Counted from the stretch's first letter, positions 45,436 to 53,918 are shown. The stretch is DNA of 64,000 nucleotides from Spirosoma fluviale (GCF_900230225.1 NZ_OCNH01000001.1:682001-746000); one strand, 5' to 3'. Numbers and translations: made by a program. The notes: generated by a model from the sequence alone, not told the origin.

Positions 45436-45843
45436 ATGGTTCGTATTCAACCCATTACCCCTGAGAAAACCTACCTGCTTCGGCATTCAGTTTTGTGGCC
45501 TGATAAACCCCTCGATTATGTGAAAGTCGATAATGACGACGAGGGTTTCCACTTCGGGGCCTTTCGGGAGGGTGAGCTGATTGCCGTTATTTCGTTGTTT
45601 GTGAACGGATCAGAAAGCCGCTTTCGAAAGTTTGCAGCCCGGCCTGACTGTCAGCGGCAAGGCGTAGGAACGTTATTGCTGAATCATGTGATGGCCGAAG
45701 CGAAACGGCTGGGTGCTACCGTTCTTTGGTGCGATGCCCGCCTGGAAACGGCTGACTTTTACCGTCGATTTGGCATGGAAGCCGTTAGCGAGGTATTTTA
45801 CAAAGGACCCATTCCCTACGCCAAATTTTCGCGTACCTTGTGA
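45436..45843 (+). CDS. GNAT-family N-acetyltransferase
   Basis: 135 residues. The acetyl-CoA-binding motif is RQGVGTLLLNHVMAEAKRLGA at ~75-94 (Q/RxxGxG/A). The fold begins VRIQPITPEKTYLLRHSVLWPDKPLDYVKVDNDDEG, typical of a group of small GNATs of unknown substrate. It lies immediately after the threonine dehydratase gene. Confidence 0.85.
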   Translation: MVRIQPITPEKTYLLRHSVLWPDKPLDYVKVDNDDEGFHFGAFREGELIAVISLFVNGSESRFRKFAARPDCQRQGVGTLLLNHVMAEAKRLGATVLWCDARLETADFYRRFGMEAVSEVFYKGPIPYAKFSRTL

Positions 45844-45891
45844 GCAATCCGGCAGACATACCGGAGTTTACTAACCCTAAATCATACCCTC

Positions 45892-46254
45892 ATGAAGTAC
45901 GTACTGAATGTTATGCTGGCTGTTTCTCTATTACTTATTTCTGTGAACGTAAATGCGCAGACTGCCCCAAAGGACACGACTATTCTAAGAGCCTATGTGG
46001 GTTCTTACACGTTTGCCAGTGGTAGCCCCATTCAGAAATTTACGGTTACTGCCGAAAAAGGCGAGTTGTATGGTGAAGCAGATACCTTCGGAAAAAATAA
46101 ACTGGTGAAGCAGGCTAAAGCCGATACCTATCAATCGACTAGTTCCTACGGCTCTATCATCACCTTCGCCTGGGATACTGCTACCAAAGCCGTGGCAAGT
46201 CTGACGATGGCTGTTCAAGGCACCGAGTTAACCGCTAAGAAGGATAATCCATAA
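45892..46254 (+). CDS. Secreted hypothetical protein, DUF3471-like
   Basis: 120 residues with a signal peptide (MKYVLNVMLAVSLLLISVNVNAQ). The mature part has YVGSYTFASGSPIQKFTVTAEKGELYGEADTFGKNKLV and a MAVQGTELTAKK end, the pattern of a small lipocalin-like or DUF3471 domain that often trails beta-lactamase-type enzymes. Here it stands alone. Role unknown. Confidence 0.65.
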   Translation: MKYVLNVMLAVSLLLISVNVNAQTAPKDTTILRAYVGSYTFASGSPIQKFTVTAEKGELYGEADTFGKNKLVKQAKADTYQSTSSYGSIITFAWDTATKAVASLTMAVQGTELTAKKDNP

Positions 46255-46310
46255 CCAAACGATTACTCAGGGAGTTGAGTAATTAATGCTATAATTGACT
46301 CAACTCAACG

Positions 46311-47627
46311 ATGAAAACAACAAGAATACTACTGTCGGCTGCTGCGCTGTCCGTTGCTATGCTGGCGTGTAACCAGAAAAAAGAATCCAGTCAAGCCGGA
46401 GAGACGGTAGCCACTGCCGATACAACGATTGCGTTACCGGCCCCCTACGCTACCGAATCAAGCAAAAAGTTCAGTAATGTCGTTGGCTGGCCGGAAGGAA
46501 AGACGCCTAAAGCACCCGCCGGTTTTACCGTTACAGAATATGCTCGTGATCTGGCCAGTCCCCGCTGGATTTATGTCGCCCCAAATGGTGATGTCTTTGT
46601 AGCCGAATCCAATACCGAACGGAAGGGTATCAAAACGAAAGTGGTAAATGCCGTAACGGGAAAGAGCAATTCAGAGCGAACCGAAGCCAGTGCGAACCGA
46701 ATCACCCTCCTGCGCGATACCAATAAGGATGGCAAACCAGAGGTGAAAGAATCGTTCCTGACTGGTCTGAATCAGCCTTTTGGCATGCTGGTGCTTGGCG
46801 ATAATTTCTATGCGGCCAACACCGATGGGATTATGATGTATGACTACAAACCCGGCCAGACCAAGATAACCGCCCCCGGTAAAAAGATTTTGAGCTTACC
46901 AGCGGGCGGCTATAACAACCACTGGACGCGTAACTTGCTGGCCGGGCCTGACGGAAAGAAAATATTCGTTTCGGTAGGTTCGGGCAGCAATGTCGCCGAA
47001 CATGGCATCGAAAACGAAGTGCGTCGGGCCAATATTCTCGAAATTAATCCCGATGGCAGTGGCGAACGCGTTTTCGCCAGCGGCCTGCGAAATCCGGTGG
47101 GCATGGGCTGGCAACCTACCACTAAAACGCTGTACACTGCCGTTAACGAACGCGATGAACTGGGCGACGAACTCGTACCCGATTACCTGACCAGCGTAAA
47201 AGAAGGTGCCTTCTATGGCTGGCCGTACGCTTATTTCGGCCAAAATGAAGACCCCCGCCGGAAAGGCGAACGCCCCGATCTGGTTAAAAAGTCAGTCGTT
47301 CCCGATGTGCCACTTGGTGCACACACCGCTTCACTTGGGTTGGCTTTTTATGATAAAGCCGCTTTCCCGGAGAAGTACCGAAATGGGGCTTTTGTCGGTC
47401 AGCACGGTTCCTGGAATCGCTCGTCGTTTTCGGGCTATAAAGTGGTCTTTGTGCCGTTTAAGGATGGTAAACCCGGTAAACCAGAGGATTTTCTGACTGG
47501 ATTTTTGACGGGTCAGGACAAAGACGCCTATGGCCGACCGGTGGGTGTTGCCGTATTGCCCGATGGGTCTATGCTGGTAGCGGATGATGCTAGTGGCCGG
47601 ATCTGGCGTGTAACGGCAACTCAATAA
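46311..47627 (+). CDS. Sorbosone dehydrogenase-like (soluble aldose/PQQ-type propeller) lipoprotein
   Basis: 438 residues. Lipoprotein signal with MLACN at 17-21. The six-bladed propeller text of the sorbosone/PQQ-dependent sugar dehydrogenase group is present: DLASPRWIYVAPNGDVFVAES, FGMLVLGDNFYAANTDGIM, RRANILEINPDGSGERVFASGLRNPVGMGWQP, VNERDELGDELVPDYLTSVKEGAFYGWPYAYFGQ, and GQHGSWNRSSFSGYKVVF. It would oxidise sugars at the outer face of a membrane; whether PQQ is made or bound is not visible here. No haem motif. The next gene is convergent across a perfect hairpin. Confidence 0.85.
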   Translation: MKTTRILLSAAALSVAMLACNQKKESSQAGETVATADTTIALPAPYATESSKKFSNVVGWPEGKTPKAPAGFTVTEYARDLASPRWIYVAPNGDVFVAESNTERKGIKTKVVNAVTGKSNSERTEASANRITLLRDTNKDGKPEVKESFLTGLNQPFGMLVLGDNFYAANTDGIMMYDYKPGQTKITAPGKKILSLPAGGYNNHWTRNLLAGPDGKKIFVSVGSGSNVAEHGIENEVRRANILEINPDGSGERVFASGLRNPVGMGWQPTTKTLYTAVNERDELGDELVPDYLTSVKEGAFYGWPYAYFGQNEDPRRKGERPDLVKKSVVPDVPLGAHTASLGLAFYDKAAFPEKYRNGAFVGQHGSWNRSSFSGYKVVFVPFKDGKPGKPEDFLTGFLTGQDKDAYGRPVGVAVLPDGSMLVADDASGRIWRVTATQ

Positions 47628-47635
47628 GTTGAGAA

Positions 47636-47687
47636 GTTACCAAAAGAAAAGGGCCGATGCACACATCGGCCCTTTTCTTTTGGTAAC
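47636..47687. terminator. Long perfect hairpin, bidirectional terminator
   Basis: Perfect 24-nt arms (47636-47659 / 47664-47687) with a CACA loop; the core AAAAGGGCCGATG/CATCGGCCCTTTT is enclosed in further pairing. It sits between convergent stop codons at 47627 and 47696. Confidence 0.9.
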
Positions 47688-47695
47688 GCAGATTG

Positions 47696-49390
47696 TTAGA
47701 ATTGATAGAGTAGTCGTGCCCGTAGGCCCATCAAGGTAGAGGATTGCCAGTTTTGACCGGGCTGAAAAGGTTGTGAAGCCGCTTGTGTAGGTATAGTCAA
47801 TACCGGGCTCCCTTGTAGTACCCAATGCCCGTTTTGCCATTCGATACCTGCACTCAACGCAACGTTATTGAATAAGGGCACAGTCCGTTTATCGCTGACA
47901 CTGAGTTGCTCAAAGCCTCGTTGAGGAATGGGTACGGGGCAGAGATAAGTTGCATTTTCGGTACTTGACATCGTTAAGTAGGTACCCGCTGTTGGTACAA
48001 ATGACACCGTCTTGCTGAGCGCAACCCGATAGCCTACAGAAATTGGAAGTAACATGCGGGTTGTGCGGGTATCTATGTTAAAAATATCCCGACGAGGATC
48101 AATTCCATGGGCGAATTCCTTCCGGAAATTCCGGCGCATACGAATATCGAAATCAAAATCACTACCAAACTTATCTCCTGAGTAGGTTGCCTGACTTACT
48201 CCGGCACCTACTACCCAGTGTTTACCCAGCAGTACTTCTGTAAATACACCAGCACTTGTTAGTTTGGATGCAACTTCGCCACCAATGCCAGCCCTGAAAT
48301 GCAAGCGGGCTACACGCTGGGTTTCGGGTGTCTGGGTGGGTTCAGCACCATCTACAACCGTTGTTCGCGCCGGGCGCATACGCTTTGCACGCAGCGCCAT
48401 TATCTTCGTCCAGTTAGTACTTGGTATAGATAGAGGTAAGCTGCTGATAGACTCAATGTTGGCTGAAGTGAATGGGTTTCCTGGCTTAGACGGAGTTGAT
48501 TCCATTGGTGCCTGGGTATAATCTGTCTGGTTTGGAGTCGATTCCTTACCCAAACCAGTAACTTTATTCCCTTTTCGATAAGTTGAACTAACCGTAAACT
48601 CACCAGACAAACCTGATTCCCGATTGTTGGTATACCGGCCACGCTGTTTCCGTACACGGGTGAGACGATCGGCTGTTTGGGGCGATTTTACCGCTGTACT
48701 ATTGAGGTTTTCACTGGTTATAGAAGAAGTAGACGATTCCCCATACGCGTCTGTGTTCGGGTTATTGGTTAAATTATCCGATTGTTTTGGTTGATCTACT
48801 GACTTTTGACTCCGGTTGGTTGCTGCGTACCGCTGTTCCCGCTGTTCTGAAGGTATTTCCGGACGATCGACGTACCGTTCTTCATTGGGCGGGACTACAT
48901 GGGATTTTGACGGGACAGTAATGTAACGGGTTATATAGACCGTATCACGTGGCGGTTGATTGACCATGTTCGAGTTACCACCCGACGCCGGGGAGGTTGT
49001 TTTAAGGTCTGGTCTTACCCCGTTTTCGGTGGGTTGCCTTTGCGTTACCTTATCTGCTTCCGGAGTTGTGGTGCCGGGTTGGCTTTTTGCTGATTGGCCG
49101 GGCACTGGTTTTCTTAACTGGCTTATCGTCTCCCGTAGTTGATTGATCTCACGTTGTTGCCAGAAGCCAAAGCTTATCATGACTACAGCACTTACAGTGG
49201 CAGCCGCCATTAACCAGGGTTTGGCAGTCCATATACTACTGCCAAAGGGCTGGACAGGGGTTGGCGCAGCCGGTTGAGGCATTCCGGTTTGCAGGGAAGC
49301 CTGCATCCGGGTCCAGTCTTTTTCGGAAAATTCCGGCCGAATACTTTCCAGTTTTCGCCGGATAATATCGGAAAATCGGTCAGTTTTCAT
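47696..49390 (-). CDS. Predicted trans-envelope sigma-factor partner with outer-membrane barrel
   Basis: About 564 residues from MKTDRFSDIIRRKLESI, which overlaps the sigma gene stop by 11 bases; a longer reading adds 36 residues with no support. The N-terminal 50 residues (FSEKDWTRMQASLQ) are cytoplasmic in type. A single membrane helix follows (about 55-72, WLMAAATVSAVVMISFGFW), then a short coiled coil (QQREINQLRETISQLRK), then about 250 low-complexity Ser/Thr/Pro/Gln residues, and finally a ~190-residue beta-rich domain of PorT-like type (HFRAGIGGEVASKLTSAGVF...MLLPISVGYRVAL) that ends with Phe (LLYQF), as outer-membrane barrels do. It may connect sigma-factor control to the outer membrane. 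It is an inference, not a proven topology. Confidence 0.65.
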   Translation of the reverse strand: MKTDRFSDIIRRKLESIRPEFSEKDWTRMQASLQTGMPQPAAPTPVQPFGSSIWTAKPWLMAAATVSAVVMISFGFWQQREINQLRETISQLRKPVPGQSAKSQPGTTTPEADKVTQRQPTENGVRPDLKTTSPASGGNSNMVNQPPRDTVYITRYITVPSKSHVVPPNEERYVDRPEIPSEQREQRYAATNRSQKSVDQPKQSDNLTNNPNTDAYGESSTSSITSENLNSTAVKSPQTADRLTRVRKQRGRYTNNRESGLSGEFTVSSTYRKGNKVTGLGKESTPNQTDYTQAPMESTPSKPGNPFTSANIESISSLPLSIPSTNWTKIMALRAKRMRPARTTVVDGAEPTQTPETQRVARLHFRAGIGGEVASKLTSAGVFTEVLLGKHWVVGAGVSQATYSGDKFGSDFDFDIRMRRNFRKEFAHGIDPRRDIFNIDTRTTRMLLPISVGYRVALSKTVSFVPTAGTYLTMSSTENATYLCPVPIPQRGFEQLSVSDKRTVPLFNNVALSAGIEWQNGHWVLQGSPVLTIPTQAASQPFQPGQNWQSSTLMGLRARLLYQF

Positions 49391-50021
49391 GATACGGAAT
49401 TGAGGCTGTAGAGCCTGATTTAAAATACTGGGCTTCTTTGAGCAGTACTTGTAGTTTCTGCCGGGCACGGGCAAAATTAGAGCGTACTGTTGCTTCATTA
49501 TGGCTAAGTATGCCCGCTATTTCGTGAAGACTATAGCCGTCTACAACGTGCATCATGAATACCGTGCGATACGTTGGGGACAACTGTTGCACCAGGGCCA
49601 AAATGTCCTCAGCGGCAATCTGATCGACTACATCTACATCAAAGGCCACTTGCTCGCCTGTTTCCAGGGACGCGTGTTGCTCAAATCGATGATTTTTTCG
49701 GTAATGGCTGATGGCTGTGTTGACTAAAATTGTCCGCAGCCACGCTTTAAAAGGTAACGTTTCGTCATAACTGTCTAAATGTTGGAATGCTTTTAAAAAT
49801 CCTTCGTTCAGCACGTCTTCCGCTTCTTCAACACTCGAACTGTAGCGCAGACAAATGCTCTTGGCATACCCAAAGAATTGTTTGAATAGCGTTCGTTGCG
49901 CGCGCGGGTCGTTGGCGCGGCAGGCCCGTATGACACTCAGAAGGTCATTATCGGCGAACGAGGACGATTTTCGGAAAAACAAAATTCGGTCGGATTTATG
50001 TAAACATTCCTGACTACACAA
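49380..50021 (-). CDS. ECF RNA polymerase sigma factor (second)
   Basis: 213 residues. Region 2 appears in YSSSVEEAEDVLNEGFLKAFQHLD and LPFKAWLRTILVNTAISHYRKN, and region 4 in VQQLSPTYRTVFMMHVVDGYSLHEIAGILSHNEATVRSNFARARQKLQ. It differs from the sigma factor at 4335-4907. The start could be later than the first Met, as the N-terminus MCSQECLHKSDRILFF is atypical. It overlaps the downstream one-TM/barrel gene, which is its likely regulator. Confidence 0.88.
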   Translation of the reverse strand: MCSQECLHKSDRILFFRKSSSFADNDLLSVIRACRANDPRAQRTLFKQFFGYAKSICLRYSSSVEEAEDVLNEGFLKAFQHLDSYDETLPFKAWLRTILVNTAISHYRKNHRFEQHASLETGEQVAFDVDVVDQIAAEDILALVQQLSPTYRTVFMMHVVDGYSLHEIAGILSHNEATVRSNFARARQKLQVLLKEAQYFKSGSTASIPYHEN

Positions 50022-50028
50022 AGACTAC

Positions 50029-50051
50029 GCAACGTTATACGTTAACGTTGC
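50029..50051. promoter_or_regulatory. Palindrome upstream of the sigma gene
   Basis: GCAACGTTA (50029-50037) and TAACGTTGC (50043-50051) are perfect complements separated by five bases, 8 bases upstream of the sigma start codon. It could be an operator or a leader hairpin; no regulator is identified. Confidence 0.3.
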
Positions 50052-50151
50052 ATGTAGACGGTTGGTTATCAACTTTTTTTTTAGAAAAAGCAACGCTTGT
50101 GTTCAGGTGAACGTATGGGTAACGAATGGGTTTACTCGCCCCATTTAGTGT

Positions 50152-50856
50152 TTGCTAATGAACGTGTTAGTGATTGGCGACGAACATACCTATGGTTATG
50201 GATTGTCCGTCGGAAAGCTTAGTTACATAGGTCATTTTATCCGGCAGATGGGCCGTACCGGGCGGCCAGTATCGGTGGATGTTTATGCTCACCTTACGAT
50301 GTCACAAACGATAGCCACCCTGGCCCAGTTGCCATTAAACCGGTATGATCTTATTATACTTCAACTGGACCATACGCTGGTTCAGGTTCCCGCTTCTCAA
50401 TTAGCTTCCTCAACGGTTGTTCACCTGCCTGCTATGCATCCGGAACAGATGATTGCCAGTGAAAGAACCGTTAAATCTAGTTTGAAATCAATAGGAATAA
50501 CGTTACGTTCGTTTATATGGCCTAATCGGGAGCGTATGGCCATTTCGGTGTTGCTGAATCAGCTAAGACCGTACCGACATAATGTTTTGTTGTTAACTCC
50601 GCTTGCCAATCAGAACACAGTCAGTCGTTGGCTACAGCGACGTAGTCGTGCTGTGGTATTGAAGGAAGCAGATAAGCGTTTGGTAAGCGTTTTTGACACC
50701 GATTCAATAATCCGGCCAAGAGAAGAGTATTTTCTGCCAAATGACCATGTACACTTGAACGACATCAGTCACGAGTTGCTGGGGCGTTCGTTATATGATT
50801 TCTATCAATCGGCACCAACCATTGTTACTATTCAGTCCATTCGCAAGGACTACTAA
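50152..50856 (+). CDS. SGNH-like protein lacking the nucleophile serine
   Basis: 234 residues. The start of the protein is like an SGNH/GDSL hydrolase (MNVLVIGDEHTYGYG), where GDSxTxG is the norm, and the end has NDHVHLND, matching the DxxH catalytic pair (Asp198, His201). The residue in the nucleophile position is Glu11, not Ser, so a normal hydrolytic mechanism is not possible. It may be a pseudoenzyme or have another activity. No signal peptide, so it is cytoplasmic. It is the last intact gene before the decayed region and is transcribed away from the sigma factor. Met3 (50158) is an alternative start. Confidence 0.6.
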   Translation: MLMNVLVIGDEHTYGYGLSVGKLSYIGHFIRQMGRTGRPVSVDVYAHLTMSQTIATLAQLPLNRYDLIILQLDHTLVQVPASQLASSTVVHLPAMHPEQMIASERTVKSSLKSIGITLRSFIWPNRERMAISVLLNQLRPYRHNVLLLTPLANQNTVSRWLQRRSRAVVLKEADKRLVSVFDTDSIIRPREEYFLPNDHVHLNDISHELLGRSLYDFYQSAPTIVTIQSIRKDY

Positions 50857-50869
50857 GAAGCTGTTTGAG

Positions 50870-51250
50870 TTAATGCCAAACTTGTTCTATGGTACGCCTG
50901 ATGGGAGCGATCCAAATAAACATTTGGGCCGATAAGATGGTGCGCTCGTAGTCTTTAGCCAGCCCTCGATGGTTTCCCAACCAAGAAATAGTTCGCTCCA
51001 CTATCCATAGCCAGTGATGAATAACTAGTTTACTATCAGTGGGTTGATTCGCAATAGGAGACTTTGGAATTACCACCCGCATAGCCTATATAGTTTCCAA
51101 TTGCTCTCTAAAATGGCCACTAAACGTAGTGTCAGCATACATCAACACCAAATCATCCAACATAGGATTAAGGTGTTCAGCCTGTTTTCAAAGCAAAACA
51201 CCTGCTTTGCTATCGGCTACATTGGCTGGTGTCTGATCCTGAAAAAAAGT
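50870..51250 (-). pseudogene. IS5-type transposase remnant
   Basis: The minus strand reads FQDQTPANVADSKAGVLL, stop, KQAEHLNPMLDDLVLMYADTTF, ..., stop, then VVIPKSPIANQPTDSKLVIHHW and WIVERTISWLGNHRGLAKDYE, in a single frame. This matches the C-terminal third of IS5/IS1031-type transposases (PANVxDR motif, VVERTIAWL-type Glu region). Two in-frame nonsense codons (TGA 51188-51190, TAG 51086-51088) and absence of the N-terminal part show decay. Only a fragment of the element remains, and I find no terminal inverted repeats. Confidence 0.75.
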
Positions 51251-51320
51251 TGTCAGTTTTGGAATTACTAATAATTGGTTAAAATTAATCCTGTTAGGGG
51301 TTGTCAGTTCAACAGTTTGT

Positions 51321-52275
51321 TCAAGTTTCACTAGGTTGGCTATGGTCTTGCAATCGGTTATGTCGCTTGTAATTTTTAGGTTTCCAATGCTTTTTGAGCG
51401 GTTGATTGGTCAGATGAGCAACTGCCGGGGTTAAGAAATCACAACTCATATGAGGTTGCAAGTGGTTGTAGTTATGAATACTTCTGCCAACTGCCTTAAG
51501 TGCTTCATCAAAACTAGTAAAGACCCGGTTTAAGCGAAAATCCGTCTTTAAAATGCCATTGACTCGCTCAGCTATCGAATTCTCATAAGGATCACCATGC
51601 TGGGTCATACTGATGGATATGCCGGCACTTTTTAACTTTCGAACGTACTCAAAACTACAATACTGACTACCTCGATCTGACGGGGCCGCCCGCGCGGTGG
51701 TGGATGAGTTCTTTCCCCTTTTCCCAGTTATTTTTTAAGGCCATCTCCAGCGCTCGAAGGCTACCTTCAGCCGTTAAAAAAGGATGCAGGCAATAACCCA
51801 CAATTACCTTCGAGTACGCATCGGTGATGATGGACAAATAACCAAATCCAAGCCCAATACAGAGATACGTGATATCACACACCCACGCTTGACTGGGTGC
51901 ATCAATGACTCTGTCAATGAGCAAATTAGGGTATTTTTTTAAGCTGTGATTGGAATCAGTAGTCTTGGGAATCTGCCGTTTACGACGCAGAATCAGATTA
52001 TGAGCCTGCAGGATAGTATGTAATTTATCCCGCCCTACCTTAATCCCACTCTTGATAAAGGGTTCATTTAACAAGAGATGGAGTTTGCGAGTACCCAGCC
52101 CCGGAATATCGCGTCTAATGGCCATGACCATGTCTAAAACCAACATAGACTGGCTAACAGATCGTTGGGCATACTCGTCCCGCCGACAAAAGGCTTGTCG
52201 GCTCACCCCAAACAGTCGGCAAAGGCTTCCGACACTTACCTTTGCTATCTCGCTTTCGCGAAGCTTTAAGACCGT
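51321..52275 (-). pseudogene. IS3 transposase orfB (DDE integrase), interrupted
   Basis: Reading past a 16-bp insert, the frame gives LRESEIAKVSVGSLCRLFGVSRQAF..., a DDE domain with CDITYL (first Asp), HSDRGSQYCS (second Asp) and ENSIAERVNGILK (Glu), and the end KNYKRHNRLQDHSQPSET. The insert (51681-51696) sits exactly between the His of HH and the Ser of SDRG, so the frame is lost there and a stop follows. Without it the integrase core would be complete. Confidence 0.8.
51681..51696 (+). repeat. 16-bp GC-rich insert, copy 3 (inverted)
   Basis: CGGGGCCGCCCGCGCG on the plus strand, inserted in IS3 orfB between codons for His-His and Ser-Asp-Arg. Opposite orientation to copies 1 and 2; one C/T difference. 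Confidence 0.8.
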
Positions 52276-52282
52276 TTGTTAC

Positions 52283-52298
52283 CGCACGGGCGGCCCCG
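52283..52298 (-). repeat. 16-bp GC-rich insert, copy 2
   Basis: CGGGGCCGCCCGTGCG on the minus strand, in the 3' end of IS3 orfA after an AAAAAAGTCTG run. Identical to copy 1. Confidence 0.8.
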
Positions 52299-52327
52299 CA
52301 GACTTTTTTCGGATTGGTAGCTTTAGC

Positions 52328-52343
52328 CGCACGGGCGGCCCCG
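52328..52343 (-). repeat. 16-bp GC-rich insert, copy 1
   Basis: CGGGGCCGCCCGTGCG on the minus strand, in IS3 orfA after GAAAATGA. Removing it joins GAA AAT GA-G CTA AAG, restoring the expected ENELK reading. Confidence 0.85.
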
Positions 52344-52666
52344 TCATTTTCGGCCACTTCAATCATCGTGTTAAGCGCTAGGATCAACAAGTTTGCCTGT
52401 TGAAGCGCTTTCTCTAACTCCTCATTACGCTGCTTTAAGGCCAATACATCCTGCTTTTGGGTCTTGTTCATAGCAGGTAAAGTTATCAAGCCGGTCTGTA
52501 TTTTTTGTTGATACAAATTGACCCAATTGCGCAGGGTATAGCTGTCGTGGATGTCGAGGCCTTCCATTACCTGGCTTGGTGCTTCTCCGCCAAAGAGGAT
52601 ACGAAAGACGGCTGTTTCTTTCAATTGCTCACTGTACTGAAAGCGGGTGAGCAGGTCGCGGGTGTT

Positions 52667-53059
52667 TTAGGCTGGCTTTGGTGCAGCCACCAGTAACCGC
52701 CATTTCCGCTGGTTCCAGAACCGGTGCCAGACGCCTGCCTCATCCGCCTTATAGAAGCCCGACTGGCGCTCCGGCTGCCCCGGTTCAATAATCGTCCAGC
52801 AGTCCCCTTTCAGCAGACCACTCAGCTTGTGGATCGTTCCCGCCTGCACATGGTGGGTTGTCCCCGGTAGGCGCTTGTGACTGGTCAGGGCTAAGGTCCC
52901 ATCGTCTTTGGGCTTTGCTACTACCTCAATGTAGCCCCCCGACAAAATGGTCGTGCGAAAAGACCATGGGTGATCATGAAACAGCTCGTCATTGGCCGCC
53001 GTAAAATGATGTAGCACCCGGCCATCGCCTAGGTGATATTTAGTAAAGGTTTTATTCAT
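52667..53059 (-). CDS. Cupin-like hypothetical protein
   Basis: About 130 residues from MNKTFTKYHLGDGRVLHHF; an upstream Met at 53104 is also possible. A cupin core is suggested by HDHPWSFRTTILSGGYIEVV and THHVQAGTIHKLSGLL, with His-x-His and later His residues that could bind metal. Similar proteins occur in phages and mobile regions; function unknown. The stop codon is shared with the frame of the adjoining IS3 element, so the natural C-terminus may have been replaced. Confidence 0.6.
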   Translation of the reverse strand: MNKTFTKYHLGDGRVLHHFTAANDELFHDHPWSFRTTILSGGYIEVVAKPKDDGTLALTSHKRLPGTTHHVQAGTIHKLSGLLKGDCWTIIEPGQPERQSGFYKADEAGVWHRFWNQRKWRLLVAAPKPA

Positions 53060-53104
53060 TCGCTCCAGGCGAATAATGTCTTTGGGGGTTGAATACGATT
53101 GCAT

Positions 53105-53639
53105 AGATTTCGGTTAGCCTGAGCAGTAGCCGGCCGCTCCCGCTTTATTGTCAACCGCAAAAATAGTAATGAAGTTAGTCGAAAGTCTATACCTATAAGA
53201 GTCTTTACGAGTCTACCTGGCGTGGCATTGTCAACACGACTGACTCGGTCACTACGGCTGGTTCATTCCGCAACGAGGGAACGAGCGAGGCTCCTTGATT
53301 ACCTAGACCCGTATGGCGGGCAGCGCACGCGACTGATAAGATTTGACAGATATAAAAAAATCACTGTCTCGTAAAACGCTCCTAAGTGAGACGAAGAGAC
53401 TTTCATATTTTTGATAAGGATAGTTGATGTTCTCACCCTGCATGGTCGTTTTGGCCAGTAGGACCTGAAGCTCATTGAAAGCCGGTCAACCGAACAAAAC
53501 TCAGGGTGTCAAGCGTAAACGTTCTTTCCGTTGACCCTCTCCAGCAGGATAGGGTGAACCTGTTAGCAACCCGGTTGGTACAATTCGTATATTGGGGCTA
53601 ATCAGTCACTTTCTTAGGAAATCTCAACGCTCAGCAAGT
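53105..53639. other. Gene-free stretch
   Basis: No convincing reading frame, RNA or terminator in these 535 bases. GC content looks mixed, and short direct words such as GAACGAGCGAGG appear, but nothing recognisable. It lies in the decayed region and is probably degenerate. Confidence 0.5.
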
Positions 53640-53918
53640 ATGAAAACCCTTACCGTTGCTATTGACCTCCGCTCGTTTTTGCTAGGTGCGTTTGCTCTAG
53701 GCGGCCTACTGACGCTAACCAACTTCAAGCCCGCCCACGACGGCCAGCCCGACCCGACGGTTGTGGATACACGCCGGTTTCAGGTTGTGGCTAGCGATCG
53801 ACAAACGATTATTCTGGACACCAAAACGGGACGATTCATTCTCGATCCATTTGGCACCACCAAACCCAAATGGGTAGTTGGCGATTTTGAGGAGCTGCAA
53901 AAGCCGGGAGGCAAATAA
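53640..53918 (+). CDS. Small membrane-anchored hypothetical protein
   Basis: 92 residues from MKTLTVAIDLRSFLLGAF. One hydrophobic helix (about 11-27, SFLLGAFALGGLLTLTN) is followed by a soluble tail with RRFQVVASDRQTIILDTKTGRFILDPFG, beta-strand-like. No family recognised. The codon use is normal, so it is likely real. Confidence 0.55.
   Translation: MKTLTVAIDLRSFLLGAFALGGLLTLTNFKPAHDGQPDPTVVDTRRFQVVASDRQTIILDTKTGRFILDPFGTTKPKWVVGDFEELQKPGGK

Larger units (their letters stand above)
51300..52666 (-). mobile_element. IS3-family insertion element, broken
   Basis: Contains the orfA and orfB homologues of an IS3-type element. Ends are not certain: no terminal inverted repeats were found by eye. 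The left flank (minus-strand upstream) touches the stop of a cupin-like gene at 52667, in frame with the orfA extension. Three 16-bp inserts disrupt both frames (see separate entries). Confidence 0.8.
52266..52666 (-). pseudogene. IS3 orfA (helix-turn-helix), interrupted
   Basis: ETAVFRILFGGEAPSQVMEGL and SYTLRNWVNLYQQKIQ match the N-terminal HTH of IS3 OrfA, then a coiled leucine zipper (LALKQRNEELEKALQQANLLILAL) and EVAEN. Two 16-bp inserts (52328-52343 and 52283-52298) then shift the frame. Excising them gives the expected EVAENELKLPIRKKSG and a stop at 52266. The N-terminal Met is missing; a TTG at 52624 is the only candidate. Confidence 0.75.

Noticed and set aside
52052-52381. Plus-strand gene in the IS3 region
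   Set aside because: It is antisense to transposase text and arises partly from the GC-rich inserts.
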